The translations under genes and the position numbers were made by a program. A stretch of DNA of 64,000 bases, taken from assembly GCF_037975245.1 (NCBI RefSeq), contig NC_092572.1, positions 5,357,001 through 5,421,000 on the forward strand, given 5' to 3'. The notes under the pieces were generated by a model that made no database searches, was not told the origin of the DNA, and saw only the letters and a program-made list of their open reading frames with translations. The DNA is from Apostichopus japonicus. Taxonomy: Eukaryota; Echinodermata; Holothuroidea; Aspidochirotida; Stichopodidae. Below, piece after piece: positions 1 through 11,241 of this stretch; positions within the stretch are counted from its first letter, which is position 1, and every line of letters starts with the position of its first letter.

Positions 1-1135
1 AAAATAGCTTTGAAATAGGACAAAAAGCTTTCAATGTGGGCTTAGCAATTTTGAATTGACGACAATATATATATATATATATTTGTTAATAGATAGCAAA
101 TATATATCGCTGATATTCAGACGTAAAAAATCCAATCAGCATAAACAAAAACGAATCTAGAAATATATACTTTACAACGAACTCGTACAATATTCAACAA
201 GTTATAGCAAGCAAATCAATCTTGATTGTCAAAAGCTAATAGCCAAAAACAGTAAAGCTTGTGTAATTCTCCAAAACAAACCGTACCCCAATTTGAAGTT
301 TGCCAGTTCTCTATGAACTTCAAGATATGAAACACATCATTAGATCGCCTACGCTCATCGTAATCAACAAATTAAGCGGCTCAGAGACAGTAGGATGAAT
401 TAAAAAAATAACATGAAGAAAACAGAACACAAATGATGACTTCGCCAAGACAAGCATTAGCAAAATTTAAGAGCTTTGAACATGACCGACTTGATGATTG
501 TCTGATCACGTTTCAGTTGTAAGCAGCCACTCACTTCACTTCTTCCCTGTTCATCAAACTCCAAGAGGAAGAAAAACAAAAATCTACCCTGCACTCCTGG
601 AACATTATTTTAAGTAAATTTTATAAAAGGACTTCCCCTCTTGGGATTTGATTGACTTTATATATTTTTTGGTACTTCCTTAAACCAGTTAATTTATGTA
701 ATATATTTTCTTACCTTTGATTAACCTTTCTATCGCTTCATTTCAAGTGGAGTGAACGAAATCCCTGGAGTGTATTGACGTATCATCGAGTTTGTCATGG
801 TAGACTTGACCAAGTCAAGGGTATACTTTAAACCGAAATAAAAACAAACGAAAAAACGAGGTTTGCTCTCATCTGGGATTCCAGTAATCAATTGACTTTA
901 CCGTCATGTTCACAATATAAACCAGTTTCATAAATTAGTAAGTTTTCTAGATTGCTGTTGTTGTTGTCTCATCGCTTCTGTGCTTGTAACACCACGGATA
1001 TCATTATTATTATTAACATTTTTTCTGCTGTAAATATAGTTTACATATTCCTTGGTTAAATTCAAGCATTACCTTGTATCATTTAAAAATCACCATTAAT
1101 GAACAACTCTTCTTACCGCAATGGAGACTTCCCTA
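1..1135. other. AT-rich non-coding stretch
   Basis: No convincing exon, RNA gene or transposon end is seen on either strand. A short (TA)n run lies at about 65-82. The rest is unique-looking AT-rich sequence, probably intergenic or intronic. Confidence 0.5.
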
Positions 1136-1197
1136 ACTATATATTTATATGTATATATAAATATAAATATATATAAATATAAATATATATATATATT

Positions 1198-1229
<32 letters not shown>

Positions 1230-1289
1230 ATATGTATATATATATATTTATATGTATATATAAATATAAATATATATATATAAATATAA

Positions 1290-1320
<31 letters not shown>

Positions 1321-1339
1321 TTATATATATATTTATATG

Positions 1340-1410
<71 letters not shown>

Positions 1411-1417
1411 TATATAT
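1136..1417. repeat. Long (TA)n / TATAAA microsatellite
   Basis: About 280 bp of alternating TA interrupted by AAATA and TTTATA variants. The Ile/Tyr-rich open frames on both strands are artefacts of the repeat. The tract is nearly self-complementary and could extrude as a cruciform. Confidence 0.95.
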
Positions 1418-2666
1418 TCTAAATATTACCTTGAAACTTCCAAATGCCAAGATCCTTTTTAACTTTACCATTTATTTATATATAGATAACAAATTAAACT
1501 TAAAGATTGATGATATTCAATTTTGAGCTTCTACGTAACACTATCCCATCGATTTTCTTGTGTGATTAAACATTTGTTTTGTAAATTCTATTGTGAAATA
1601 ATTCATCCGCTCAACGCTTTGGTCGTGATGGAGTTATCAGCAATTCTCCTTGATTTGACGACAATTGATAGAAATGTAGACACCGGTTTTTAATAACGAA
1701 TTCACGCTCTATAATGAACTAATCAGCCTACGTCTTTTAATATCGTCAATAGAAAGATAGCTGGCACTCTGGAGACATCATAGCATTAATATTGATATTA
1801 TGTACAACAAAACATATTCCAATGAAAATTTGACAGACTTGAGACTGATGGCATAGCCTAACTACTCGTCTCCTTCAAAATGAAATGATAAAGAACAACA
1901 TATTAAATAACAACAAGGAGAAAAGTGATGATAATAATAATAATGAAAAGAGCAACAGTCAAATAGATTATATACAGGAAGTAACGAAATTAACATCAGC
2001 GACACATATTAAATTTAGTCCTACGGAAATATTTGAATTTCATCTGGATGTCCTTCTTTAATTTAACCCGACAGGATGGGAACTAACCTCTTAGATACTA
2101 GATCTATGTCTTTATAAATAACGTTATTCTCATTTATATATCCGACCTTTGCCGACTGATCTTAGAATAAGAGAAGGAAATTTGAAGTAACAAGCCAGGG
2201 AAAATCCGGAAAATAACATCACCTATAGGTGTTTACAATGTTCATTCAAGAGTCAGATTTGTTTTATGAATTCTCAATACGGTGATTACAACATACGCAA
2301 CATATTCTAAATTGTTACTTGAAAATCCCCGTTTCATGTTGTTATTATTTGTGTTGTTTAATTAAATTGTACCAAACAATTCCTTGCTGCCTGCCAAAAA
2401 AAAAGGAAAAAAAAGTATATCTTCACCAAAAAACTGATTATTCTGTAAACCGTATACTAATCAAAATGAATATGCATTGACTGTATTTTCTCAATTGTTA
2501 TGAATATGAGCTAATCGACATTCAATGTTTCACGAACATCTAAAGGGAAAACAATGCATATTCTAAGAACTTACATTTGAGATATAAACCAGAACATGAA
2601 CATGGAAACACAAAATGGAAACGAAGAACTGATGTTATTATGCAACTAATAATGTTACCAAACAGA
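1418..2666. other. Non-coding stretch, nothing recognised
   Basis: AT-rich sequence with short A-runs near 2396-2412 and a small ATA/AAT run near 1930. No splice-bounded open frame or transposon terminus is seen. Confidence 0.5.
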
Positions 2667-2959
2667 CTTCCTCCTCCTCCTCCTCCTCCTCCTCCTCCTC
2701 CTCCTCCTCCTCCTCCTCCTCCTCCTCCTCCTCCTCCTCCTCCTCCTCCTCCTCCTCCTCCTCCTCCTCCAGTCCTCCAGTCCTCCTCCTCCTCCTCCCC
2801 GACTTCCTCCTCCTCCTCCCCCGACTTCCTCCTCCTCCTCCCCCCGACTTCCTCCTCCTCCTCCTCCTCCTCCTCCTCCTCCTCCTCCTCCTCCCCCCGA
2901 CTTCCTCCTCCTCCTCCTCCTCCCCCGACTTCCTCCTCCTCCTCCTCCTCCTTCTCCTC
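2667..2959. repeat. (TCC)n polypyrimidine tract
   Basis: About 290 bp of TCC repeats, pure for the first roughly 100 bp and then broken by recurrent CCCGACT interruptions. One strand is almost pure pyrimidine and the other almost pure purine. Open frames across it (poly-Pro/poly-Ser, poly-Glu/poly-Arg) follow from the triplet period and are not genes. The periodic CCCGACT blocks show that a larger unit was also duplicated. Confidence 0.95.
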
Positions 2960-3135
2960 AATCCCCTTGCAATGTATTAATGTACCAATGGGATCCCTTA
3001 CATCGGGGGAAATTAAAGTGAAAACAAAATGTGGTAGGACTTAGCTAAATATTGGTATTTGTTGGGAAAGTTCACCGACATTCGGTTGCGTACGTTTCAA
3101 ACAAAGCAATTAATGACAAACTTTTTGGCTATCAG

Positions 3136-3225
3136 CTGCTGTAACCGACGGTCATATTACGGAAGCGTGGAAGAAACAATACATTGAAGAAATGGATACT
3201 ACCTTTTCGCACACTGTCAAACAAG
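3136..3225 (+). CDS. Possible internal exon, product unknown
   Basis: A 90-bp open segment lies between an acceptor-like site (a pyrimidine-rich stretch ending in CTATCAG) and a donor-like GTTAGT. Read in phase 1 it encodes 29 residues starting AVTDGHITEAWKK and ending TFSHTVKQ, and it leaves in phase 1, so it would be a symmetric cassette. The donor is not optimal and no partner exon on the plus strand is established. A short frame like this can stay open by chance. It is listed only because both borders and a coding-like composition coincide. No family is recognised. Confidence 0.28.
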
Positions 3226-3753
3226 GTTAGTAAACATTTCCTCAAAAAGGTAATCTCATATTTTTTAGTGTGATATATAGTTGTCACTATGTCGTTCATT
3301 CTATGATTCGTGGAGTGACGGATTCCTCAGCTTCCAAGCCGTGTCTGTAAGTCCAAAGACGTCATGTTACTTAACTCTGTCGTCATCAAATCTTTAACAA
3401 ACCATCAAAATAGCAATAATTATTTATTAACTATTGTGCAATGTCCTTAATGCGGACCATTGTGTTTTCCCTGAAGAACGGTTAATTTTCAGTTGTTAGT
3501 TTGTTCCCACATAGTTATGATACTCACGACAAAAATCAGAATACAAAAAACTCAAAACATGTAGTAACTGAGTAAAGCAAGTCATCTTGCAGTCCTTGTT
3601 TCAGCCAAGAGAGGAAAGAAAAGTGTTTCATCTTTGTACATGAATTGAATAACATAAGTGTCGTCGTCAAATGTTAGAATTGGATACCATACATTGTGTT
3701 TACGCTAGGAGGATAACTGTAACACATATTTATCATCTCTCGAGTGCTGAAAA
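3226..3753. other. Non-coding stretch
   Basis: A donor-like GTAAGT occurs at about 3350 on the plus strand, with an open frame behind it but no good acceptor. Nothing else is recognised. Confidence 0.4.
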
Positions 3754-3757
3754 GTAT

Positions 3758-3817
<60 letters not shown>

Positions 3818-3838
3818 CTATATATATGTATATGTATA
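3754..3838. repeat. (TA)n microsatellite
   Basis: About 85 bp of nearly pure TA dinucleotides with a few AAATA and ATGTATATG interruptions. Not coding. Confidence 0.95.
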
Positions 3839-4530
3839 TGAATAGTATAAGTGCGTTACACATCCGAAACATATCGATATATATGCTCAATTATAGTAAT
3901 TTGGTTGACTGCAGCCGACATATGAATTGACGTTTGCTCGTCGATTATGCATACATGCATGTATAATAAGCGTATTAAACTTAAACCTAATCGAAAATGA
4001 ATAACTTGACGCCAGTCCTGTAACTTTTAACACTACAAATAAACTCGAATCAGTGCCCCGAGGAACAGGATTCGTAGAAAAAAATAACAGCTACGTAGCA
4101 GAAAGGTGGAAAGCTAACTTAATTAGATATCTTACGGTTTACCATGAACTAAATAGTGATCTAGATTTGTAGGAAAAAGGACGAAAATGGCATTGAGACG
4201 CCTTTAGCAAACTTTTAAATATGCACATAAGAAATTTGCGACAAAATATTAAGGCGATATGCCCAGCAATCTAGATGAAAGAAAATATAGCTTCAAATAT
4301 CAATAATAAAACTATTTACTTTCATGAAATGTAGACATTTATTTAAATGTGACTTCTAATCATAGCGGCATGACTGAAGTGCCATCTGCAAATTGTATAT
4401 GTCAACATGTTCTCCGAAAGGCGAGAAATGTTGCACCAGGCGACACAAATACGATTTTTTCGCGCTAAATATTTAATATTTCATTAAATTTTGATTCTAA
4501 GTTAATGGCGATATATATATATATATATAT

Positions 4531-4776
4531 ATAAATGAAAATCGTAATGAGTTGGAAAATCAAGAACAGTGAAAAAACTTTCAGCCTCCACCGGGATTCG
4601 AACCACGGGCCTTCTGCTCTGTACGCGGACACCCTAACCGCTAGGCTATGGACGCTGATTGTATGTCCAGAGGTTCGAAACCGGTAAGGAAGGTCGTAAT
4701 TCCACTGCAGGCGTTTGTCACCTGTATCGACCAATACTAGTTCTGTTTTTGGTGACATATTTTGCCTTACTCTAGA
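4531..4776 (-). repeat. tRNA-related SINE-like repeat, copy 1
   Basis: This 246-bp unit recurs with high identity at 21972-22217. On the minus strand it contains a tRNA-like module at about 4583-4652, with an A-box-like segment TAGCCTAGCGGTTAGG and a B-box match GGTTCGAATCC. The unit extends past the tRNA-like module on both sides and abuts a (TA)n run (4510-4533). A second B-box-like sequence, GGTTCGAAACC, lies on the plus strand at about 4672-4682. The family is named here only as tRNA-related. Open reading through it is fortuitous. Confidence 0.8.
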
Positions 4777-4901
4777 GATCAAACATGATGCTAACCAACT
4801 CGAAATCATTTGTGATTCCTAAAGCCGGATCTCGAAATAGATACTTTGAACAGACTTTATGTTAATGCAATGGAGGTAAACGACAAAGGCAAATGAATAT
4901 A

Positions 4902-4937
4902 TATAAATGAAAATCGTAATGAGTTGGAAAATCAAGA
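4902..4937 (-). repeat. Tail fragment of the 246-bp SINE-like repeat
   Basis: The sequence starting ATAAATGAAAATCGTAATG matches the low-coordinate end of the repeats at 4531 and 21972 for about 36 bp, then breaks off into a (TA)n run (about 4945-4962). Confidence 0.75.
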
Positions 4938-5009
4938 ATCAAGAATATATATATATATATATGGCCTATACGCAATTGGAGAGTAATACACCAGAAAACT
5001 CCACTTCAC

Positions 5010-5040
5010 GACCGGTTTCGTCCTTTTGGGACTCATCAAG
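5010..5040 (-). ncRNA. Decayed hammerhead-ribozyme-like motif
   Basis: On the minus strand the segment reads TTGATGAG, then GTCC-loop(CAAAA)-GGAC, then GAAAC, then CGGTC. This follows the hammerhead layout: a CUGAUGAG-type box with one change (its C replaced by T), a 4-bp stem II, the GAAA box, a very short stem III (ACC/GGT) and a GUC cleavage triplet. Penelope-like elements and metazoan retrozymes carry type I hammerheads with a short stem III and a stem II close to this one. I see no good stem I pairing in the flanks, and the first-box change should impair cleavage, so I read it as a relic inside a degenerate repeat (about 4963-5130). Confidence 0.6.
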
Positions 5041-5134
5041 AAAAGGCAGGAATCATGGACCCAGCGTTCGAACCAATCAGCCACAGTTGTTCTTCGGATT
5101 CATTAAAAACGAAGGGGAAAAATGTCAATAAAAT

Positions 5135-6577
5135 CACCACATTGTCTGTGTTCCACGTCATATTATTATAATAAAATATTTATTTCAATTACATAAAAAA
5201 CGTGGCTATGCTATTAAGAGTTTCTTTCATTCTCCCTTGGGTACATTTTTTTAACAAGTTTACAACGAATCCCGTGTAAACCGTATATTGGGAGTACTTC
5301 ACAAAATAGTACCGAGGCTTTTAACTTTTAGTTTTTGCGTTTGCAGATATCTCAAAGGATTAGACGTAGGGTAATTAAAATCATGAGCATCAAAACGAAC
5401 CTTATTAATCAGTATTGATGATAATTTAGGTAAAAGCATGTGTGTCATTGTCGACTTGATGAAAATTAATCTTCTTAACCCACTTATCTTAGAAACAGTT
5501 TTTTTTTTTTAAAGTAGCAAGAGATTGGTGTAGTAAAAGTCAAATGCTGTAGTAGTAATAATTCTGGGAAAGAATTATAATAATTAGAATTTTACGATAC
5601 TGGTTAAGTTTCCGACATTACTCACTACGGATGTAACTTGCATCCATTTCGTTTAGTGTTCATGCCAAATAATTAGGTTTAAAGCGATAGAATGAACAAA
5701 AAATTACAACAATATTTGAGAATAAGTCTTTTTCTGCAGATAACAGATGTGAAAGTTAAGTTTCATAAAGCTCATTGTATAGACCTAACTATATTTGTAG
5801 CCGCAATTTGAACTCGTTGATGTCATAAAAGTAACAAGAAGAAGATAATATAAAGTCATTATTTCATAAAGTTAGACCAAAGAAAACAGAAAAGGTCAGC
5901 GAATCATATTTTATTGACCGTTAATTTTTGTGTCACTTAATTAAATAATTAGCTAAATTATCAGCCAAGTTGAACCAATTATGATTTTGGATTAACCATA
6001 TTTCTCCCGATCAGGAAAATAAAATAAGCAATAAATTCAATCAACTCTAAACTATTTCTGTAATTTACTAAGTACGTTTGTTTTGGTTATCATCGGCTCG
6101 ACCGTCTCCGGAAATATTGGCATCCGAACAAACTATTCTGTTGTGTCACTTTCCAAGCTTTGTTTTGAGTAAACTTTTCTTTTGTAATTGACTTTGTAAC
6201 TCTGACTTGGCGTGGTAAATTCAAAGCATCGCTTAGACCGAATTTTTGTCTTCAAATGTCATAGTCCAATTAAAAAGACATTCAATGTACTAATATGTGA
6301 TAGCAAAATTTCTATATTCACCATATATCAAGCTTTGAAGTATGCTAAATCTATGGAATGTTACTTAAAAGCTAACTTGATAATTTTAGCTGAATTGAAG
6401 ATGAAATCTGATCCTCAGTACAAACCGATATGTTATTGTAAATCCAGTGTGTTTATAAATTCGATTAACTCATTCAAACATGTATATTTTAACTTCATAT
6501 ATACAGCAGTGTAAATTTTCGATTGAAATTTAACACCATTTGTCATCGAATGAACCCGTAATACACTTTTAAGCAGC
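5135..6577. other. Non-coding stretch
   Basis: AT-rich sequence with an 11-T run near 5500. An open plus-strand frame at 6212-6514 has AT-driven composition and no splice or promoter context, and is not called. Confidence 0.4.
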
Positions 6578-7158
6578 TTAAAGGAATAGTTCAGGTGTCA
6601 CAAATGTTTATCTTATATGAAAGAGGACAATAAAAGAAACCCAATAGTGAAGAAATTATTCACATATCTTTTTCCGTTTAGGAGATATTCAAGTTTAAAG
6701 TTCTATCTGATTGTGTAGAAACTGCTGAAATCAGACTATAGCTGTGACGTCATACCCTCACATTCCTGAAAAGTCTGTGTTATTTTATTAAAATATTTTG
6801 TAAGATTTGATGACTTACAACCAAAATATACGTCAGGAGATCTCTTATGTGTCAAGGGAAGTATTTGAGATTTAACATCTGAAGAATGTTTGATTATATT
6901 TTTTTAGATTTGTGAAAAAAAATGTAATTATTTTTTAATGAAATATATTGACACATGTTAAGGAAGTGAGGATGTGACATCACACCCTCACAGTTAGTCT
7001 TTCTACACCAGTCATTTGCAAAGAAATTTTGAAATCTTCAAAATGTGATATCTCCTTAACGGAGAATGCTATCATGGTAGTTTCTTCACTATTCTGTTTG
7101 TCTTTTTAAGCTCTTTCATACAAGATAGACATGTCAGACACCTGAACCAATCCTTTAA
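6578..7158. mobile_element. TTAA-flanked non-autonomous DNA transposon (MITE)
   Basis: A 581-bp element with long imperfect terminal inverted repeats. The left end reads TTAAAGGAATAGTTCAGGTG. The complement of the right end reads TTAAAGGATTGGTTCAGGTG. Similarity between the arms continues inward for over 80 bp (GAAAGAG..., ATAGTGAAGAAA..., TCCGTTTAGGAGATAT-like), and a second inner pair has ACCCTCACA-type arms next to TGACGTCAT/TGACATCAC. The ends coincide with TTAA, the target of piggyBac-type transposases. There is no transposase. It is a foldback-like MITE; assignment to piggyBac is inferred from TTAA only. Confidence 0.85.
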
Positions 7159-7534
7159 CGTTATTTGAGACCAAAGTCCTATGCAATCCTATCACATTTG
7201 TGTTTCATGTGACTAAGTGACACGGGTACTTTAATTGCATGATGAGTCACAGGTGATTAAAGGGTCATGCTGTAAAACATTGGTTAAGAAATTACACATG
7301 GACTGCAGTGTTATATAACAGGCTACCGTACCTGTTATAGACTAATGCAATCAGTCTATGTGTGAGTTTCTTAGCAACATATCAATCTTAAGTGTTTTGC
7401 CTTAAGTATTTTGAAAGTTCAAAAACTGAAAATGATTTGAAAATTGACCCATAATATTAGATTATCTATTAAAGTGTTTTGTAATGCACATTACGTTCTA
7501 TACTACAAGTTTCAAAACTTGCGACATGCTCGAT
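7159..7534. other. Non-coding stretch
   Basis: Nothing recognised between the TTAA element and the SINE. Confidence 0.4.
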
Positions 7535-7992
7535 GCGGTGGCCGAGTAGATAAAGTCGGTGGCATTTGAATCACTGAGGTTTAGCAATCGGGAGGTTCCG
7601 GGTTCGATACCCAGCCGGGTCATAGTAAAGTGGGTTTATCATTATAAGAGCAATCTACGGATTTGCCGTCTGAAATGATTTCTTACTTGAAAAGATTCCA
7701 AATTTGAGTTAAAGGGTTGAATTAGAAGCCACCCGAAGTGTAAATTGTAATACATAAACCCTTGCGGGTTTCTCCCACATTTGTGGTCGCCTAAGCGTCG
7801 TAAAATTAAATGATAAATGCTAACTGATATTATTATTGTTGTTATTATTATTATTAATACATAAGCCCTTGCGGGTTTCTCCCACATTTGTGGTCGCTTA
7901 AGCGACATAAAAATAAATGATAAATGCTCACTGATATTATTATTGTTGTTATTATTATTATTATTACTATTATTTTTACTATTATTATTAAC
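7535..7992 (+). repeat. tRNA-Leu/Ser-like SINE with duplicated tail
   Basis: The head (7535-7623) resembles a tRNA with a long variable arm. An A-box-like TGGCCGAGTAGAT is at about 7539-7551 and a B-box GGTTCGATACC at 7601-7611. The body is followed by a tail module with the hairpin AACCCTTGCGGGTT and TCTCCCACATTTGTGGTCGC, ending in an ATT/GTT microsatellite. That tail occurs twice in tandem (about 7750-7857 and 7858-7992, period near 108 bp). The A-box to B-box spacing and the absence of a clean cloverleaf argue for a SINE, not a tRNA gene. Confidence 0.82.
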
Positions 7993-8920
7993 ATTTTGTT
8001 GAGTGAGAGCCGTTATACAAGAAAGTGTGTTGTAGTTACGTGGCATATTTTTCACAATTATAACACACATACTGTTCATAATACTATACCTTCCTAACGT
8101 CTTTCATAAAATATGTAAATTAACAGAAAACTGTAAAATACAGGTGTGACTTGGAAGTCAAATTACAAGAGTAAACTCTTCATTTGATGTACTTTCTAAG
8201 AATAATCCATTTAAGTTCTGTCACAAAAAAAAGCGCTTCAATGCCCATTAATTATTCGATATCTCGATTATTATTTTCCCTCTGTAGTAAATGGTCCAAA
8301 AAATAAACAAACGAACTAAATGAGTCGAATCATAGATCACCTTCGGTCATCCGATCAAACTTTGCTAGATTTGGAATTGTTTACCACTTTATGAACTATA
8401 CTGATGACAACAATGTAAACGACCATTCTCGTTTAAGACTCTGCGGGGAGGACTTAAACAAGTTTAATAACGGTCCCCCTCTTTGGTCTACAATTTGTTA
8501 ATGCAACCGAGGTGATAAAAAGATAAAAGGATAAAGGTAATTCCTGATATTAGATCCCCTGCAATGAAAATGGTTTAGTCATATCTCACTCCTTATCTCG
8601 AGATCATATAAGTTTTTCTTCTTCTAAGTACTGGTTTATCACGAGGCTTACTGCAGCTGATTTATGAAGCCATTGATATACTAGCAAACGTTACGTCGGC
8701 AATGAGCAATGCCTTGTCAATTCATCCTGGTAATTTGTAAGGGTGAAATAGACAAGGCGGGTAATGGCAGTGAAAATGACTAAACTATCGTTTGACGAAC
8801 CATGGGACATGCCAAGAATGCAACCAAACAATATTTCAATATCCCCCCCCCCCCAAGAAAAAAGAAGGAATGTAACTATATTGCAAGAAAGTTTAGCTTA
8901 AGCTGGATATTATTATGCTA
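7993..8920. other. Non-coding stretch with a poly-C run
   Basis: A run of 12 C is at 8843-8854. Nothing else is recognised. Confidence 0.4.
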
Positions 8921-9037
8921 ATAAGTCAATTTAATGTGAAATATATGTATACATATATATATATATATTTCAATATATATATTTCTGTATATATATATTT
9001 CTATATATATATTTCTATATATATATTTCTATATATA

Positions 9038-9083
<46 letters not shown>

Positions 9084-9096
9084 TAAATTGACTTAT
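8921..9096. mobile_element. Foldback / palindromic MITE with (TA)n core
   Basis: The outer arms, ATAAGTCAATTTAATGTGA (8921-8939) and its inverted copy (9078-9096), match at 18 of 19 positions. The core is an ATATATATTTCT-type tandem repeat grading into pure (TA)n. The precise arms around a microsatellite suggest a small palindromic element whose loop expanded, not a simple microsatellite. A target duplication cannot be told apart from TA. Confidence 0.7.
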
Positions 9097-9685
9097 AAAA
9101 TGTATAAAATAGATGCATTCACAAAATGTGAAAAATTCATGTCGTCATACCGTACAAAATGCTATAAGGATGTGATTTTAACCACAAAAGAAATTTGCCA
9201 GCATTTTCTATTTGTAGCCAGCGAGATATCCCTTAAATGCAAGTTAGTCAACGATTAAATGTATACATCGAAACGTTGCCTTTGTAAAAAATCACAGTTT
9301 TCGAACCGTACCGTACACCTTGTCTTTAAATCGGTCGTTTTATAAACTCTCACGATACAAATACAATCATTCCAGTTTAAAAGCTTACGGCTGTGAACTC
9401 TCCTTAGCAACGCCATAAGTGGGGTAAAGGATTGGTTGAAATGTCATTTAACAGTTATCATATTTGTATTTTTGTCTCTTTTCTTATCAGTTTTGTTCGG
9501 TCGTAGGTATGGTCTATTGGCGCCATTAGTCTCCGATCAGTTTAGCTGATAAAGTATACCCCGCTGACTGTATAACCTTCTATAACACATACATTGCAAT
9601 ATGCAAATGTCATGTCAGGCAGGAGGCTGGTATTTTGTCAAAGTGAGATGTCATAGTGACACCAAAAGGGGATAATCTTCTCCTG

Positions 9686-9930
9686 CAAACACAAAACGTT
9701 ATCATAACATTTTTAAAAGAGCTTCTAAAATATGTGTTTATAACGTTAAATGTGGTGTAATAAAAACGTTGGCATTACGTTTTTATGAGATATTAATGTA
9801 TATTAATGTTATATTACTGTTTTTAACGAAGAAATGTTTTGAAATAATATTATTACACCACAAATAACGTGATCAAAACAAAAGATGAAACGTTTTAATA
9901 ACGTTCTAAAAACGTTTTTGTGTTGTTTTG
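9686..9930. mobile_element. AACGTT-rich inverted-repeat element
   Basis: About 245 bp with imperfect inverted ends: AACACAAAACGTTAT on the left, and AACACAAAAACGTTTT in the complement of the right end. An inner inverted pair is GTGGTGTAATAA (about 9753) and ATTACACCAC (about 9852). AACGTT recurs throughout. This looks like a MITE or foldback; no coding capacity and no clear target duplication. Confidence 0.55.
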
Positions 9931-11241
9931 TCTCTGTTGTTCTTTCTATGGTACAATGGTTGAAGCATGTACTATTCGCGCTCTCATCATTGTTCTTCTT
10001 AGGTAATATTCACTAACATAGAAAATATGCAAGGTTATAAATAATAGCAACAAAGCAATATTGACCCAGTAAATATTATGTGACGTCATTTCGGACTTGC
10101 TCAAGTCCTCATCAAGCAAATGAAAAAAAGAAAAAGCAACTGTAACATGGTATCTCCCAACCAGCATCAAATCATTCTGACCTGCTTTGGGGAATTATTC
10201 ATCAAAAGTCCCAGTATATGAGTTAATGTAAATGGTTTTACTTGTTTTTACTTTACTCAAGTTCTGTAAACTTTCAAAGTCAGTAGTAAACAAAGCATCT
10301 GAAATACTACACAGTCTTGTGGAAGAAACATGCACCCCCTCTCCTTAATTCACAAATTAATTCAGTTTATTATGTTAGCTATCATCACACGCAGGCCCGT
10401 AGCCTAACATTCTGTGTTCGAGGGGCACCAACAGTAAATTAGTGCGCGATACTCGTGTCCTGTTGTTTATAAAGGTTTTGTACACATGGTGGTGCTGGCG
10501 TCGATGAGGACAGGGGGGGGGGTGAGGTGAGGAGGGGGGCGCAGTAGTCTGCACGGCCCATTGAACTTTTTACTTCGTTATATGTAATGACGATTGTACA
10601 GTCACGCTAATTAACTACATTTTATGTGATTTTGATATCGACTGGCAGCTAACACTGGTCAAATGCAACTTGGGAGGCTCCTTTAAAGTTGAATTTTAAC
10701 TGGAAGATGAAAGTACTTTTTTTATATTAAAGTACACTCATATGTACATTTTCGGATCAGCGACGCAATTAAATAGACGTTGTATGTCTTATACATTTCT
10801 GAGAACATCACATAACATGCAAACTATATGTCTATAAACATTGCCTGGTTTTACTGGACTCAATGGATATGCCATATAGATCTACACTAGCCTCTTACTC
10901 TGCAGGCGGCCTGACTTATTTAATACACCGTATTGACCTAATGATGATATCAAATATCACGTGAGCAATTAACGATACTCCTTAATTGCAAGTTTTGGAA
11001 ATCCCAAAATGGATCGATAATCACTTCCAAACCACCGGAGTACTTGACTTGTTTACAAGCTTCTTCAAGTTGGTAAAGTATCTTCAAAGTATGATTAATC
11101 ATGAGAGACTTAAGTCATCGGTGGTCACAAAAGCGAAAAGAGAAAGAAAATGTAAAGTGTAATGACACGAGACTTATCAAGGTAGTCCACTAACAACTCC
11201 CTGTGTTATCCAATCAGCACAATTCATACATTAAACTATAC
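9931..11241. other. Non-coding stretch downstream of gene A exon
   Basis: It may be the next intron of gene A on the minus strand. It holds a G-run near 10505 and a TGACGTCA palindrome at 10081. A minus-strand frame at 9946-10170 with a hydrophobic stretch lacks splice borders and was rejected. No further exon of gene A could be identified. Confidence 0.4.

Noticed and set aside
1121-1471. Ile/Tyr-rich frames on both strands
   Set aside because: Translations of the TA microsatellite.
2577-3044. Proline/serine-rich and Glu/Arg-rich frames on both strands
   Set aside because: They are direct translations of the (TCC)n repeat and exist on both strands equally.
4465-4809. Minus-strand frame containing SAYRAEGPWFESRWRLK
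   Set aside because: It runs through the tRNA-related repeat; such GPWFESRW strings are typical chance translations of tRNA-derived SINEs, and the second copy gives the same.
6212-6514. 100-codon plus-strand frame
   Set aside because: Composition follows base content; no promoter, splice or repeat evidence and no recognisable motif.
7535-7623. Functional tRNA gene
   Set aside because: A and B boxes are present, but the fold is degenerate and it is fused to a SINE body and tail.
9946-10170. Minus-strand frame with a hydrophobic stretch (VNIALLLLFITLHIFYV) followed by basic residues
   Set aside because: Looks like a membrane segment, but there is no splice site, start context or link to gene A; AT-rich DNA often yields such stretches.
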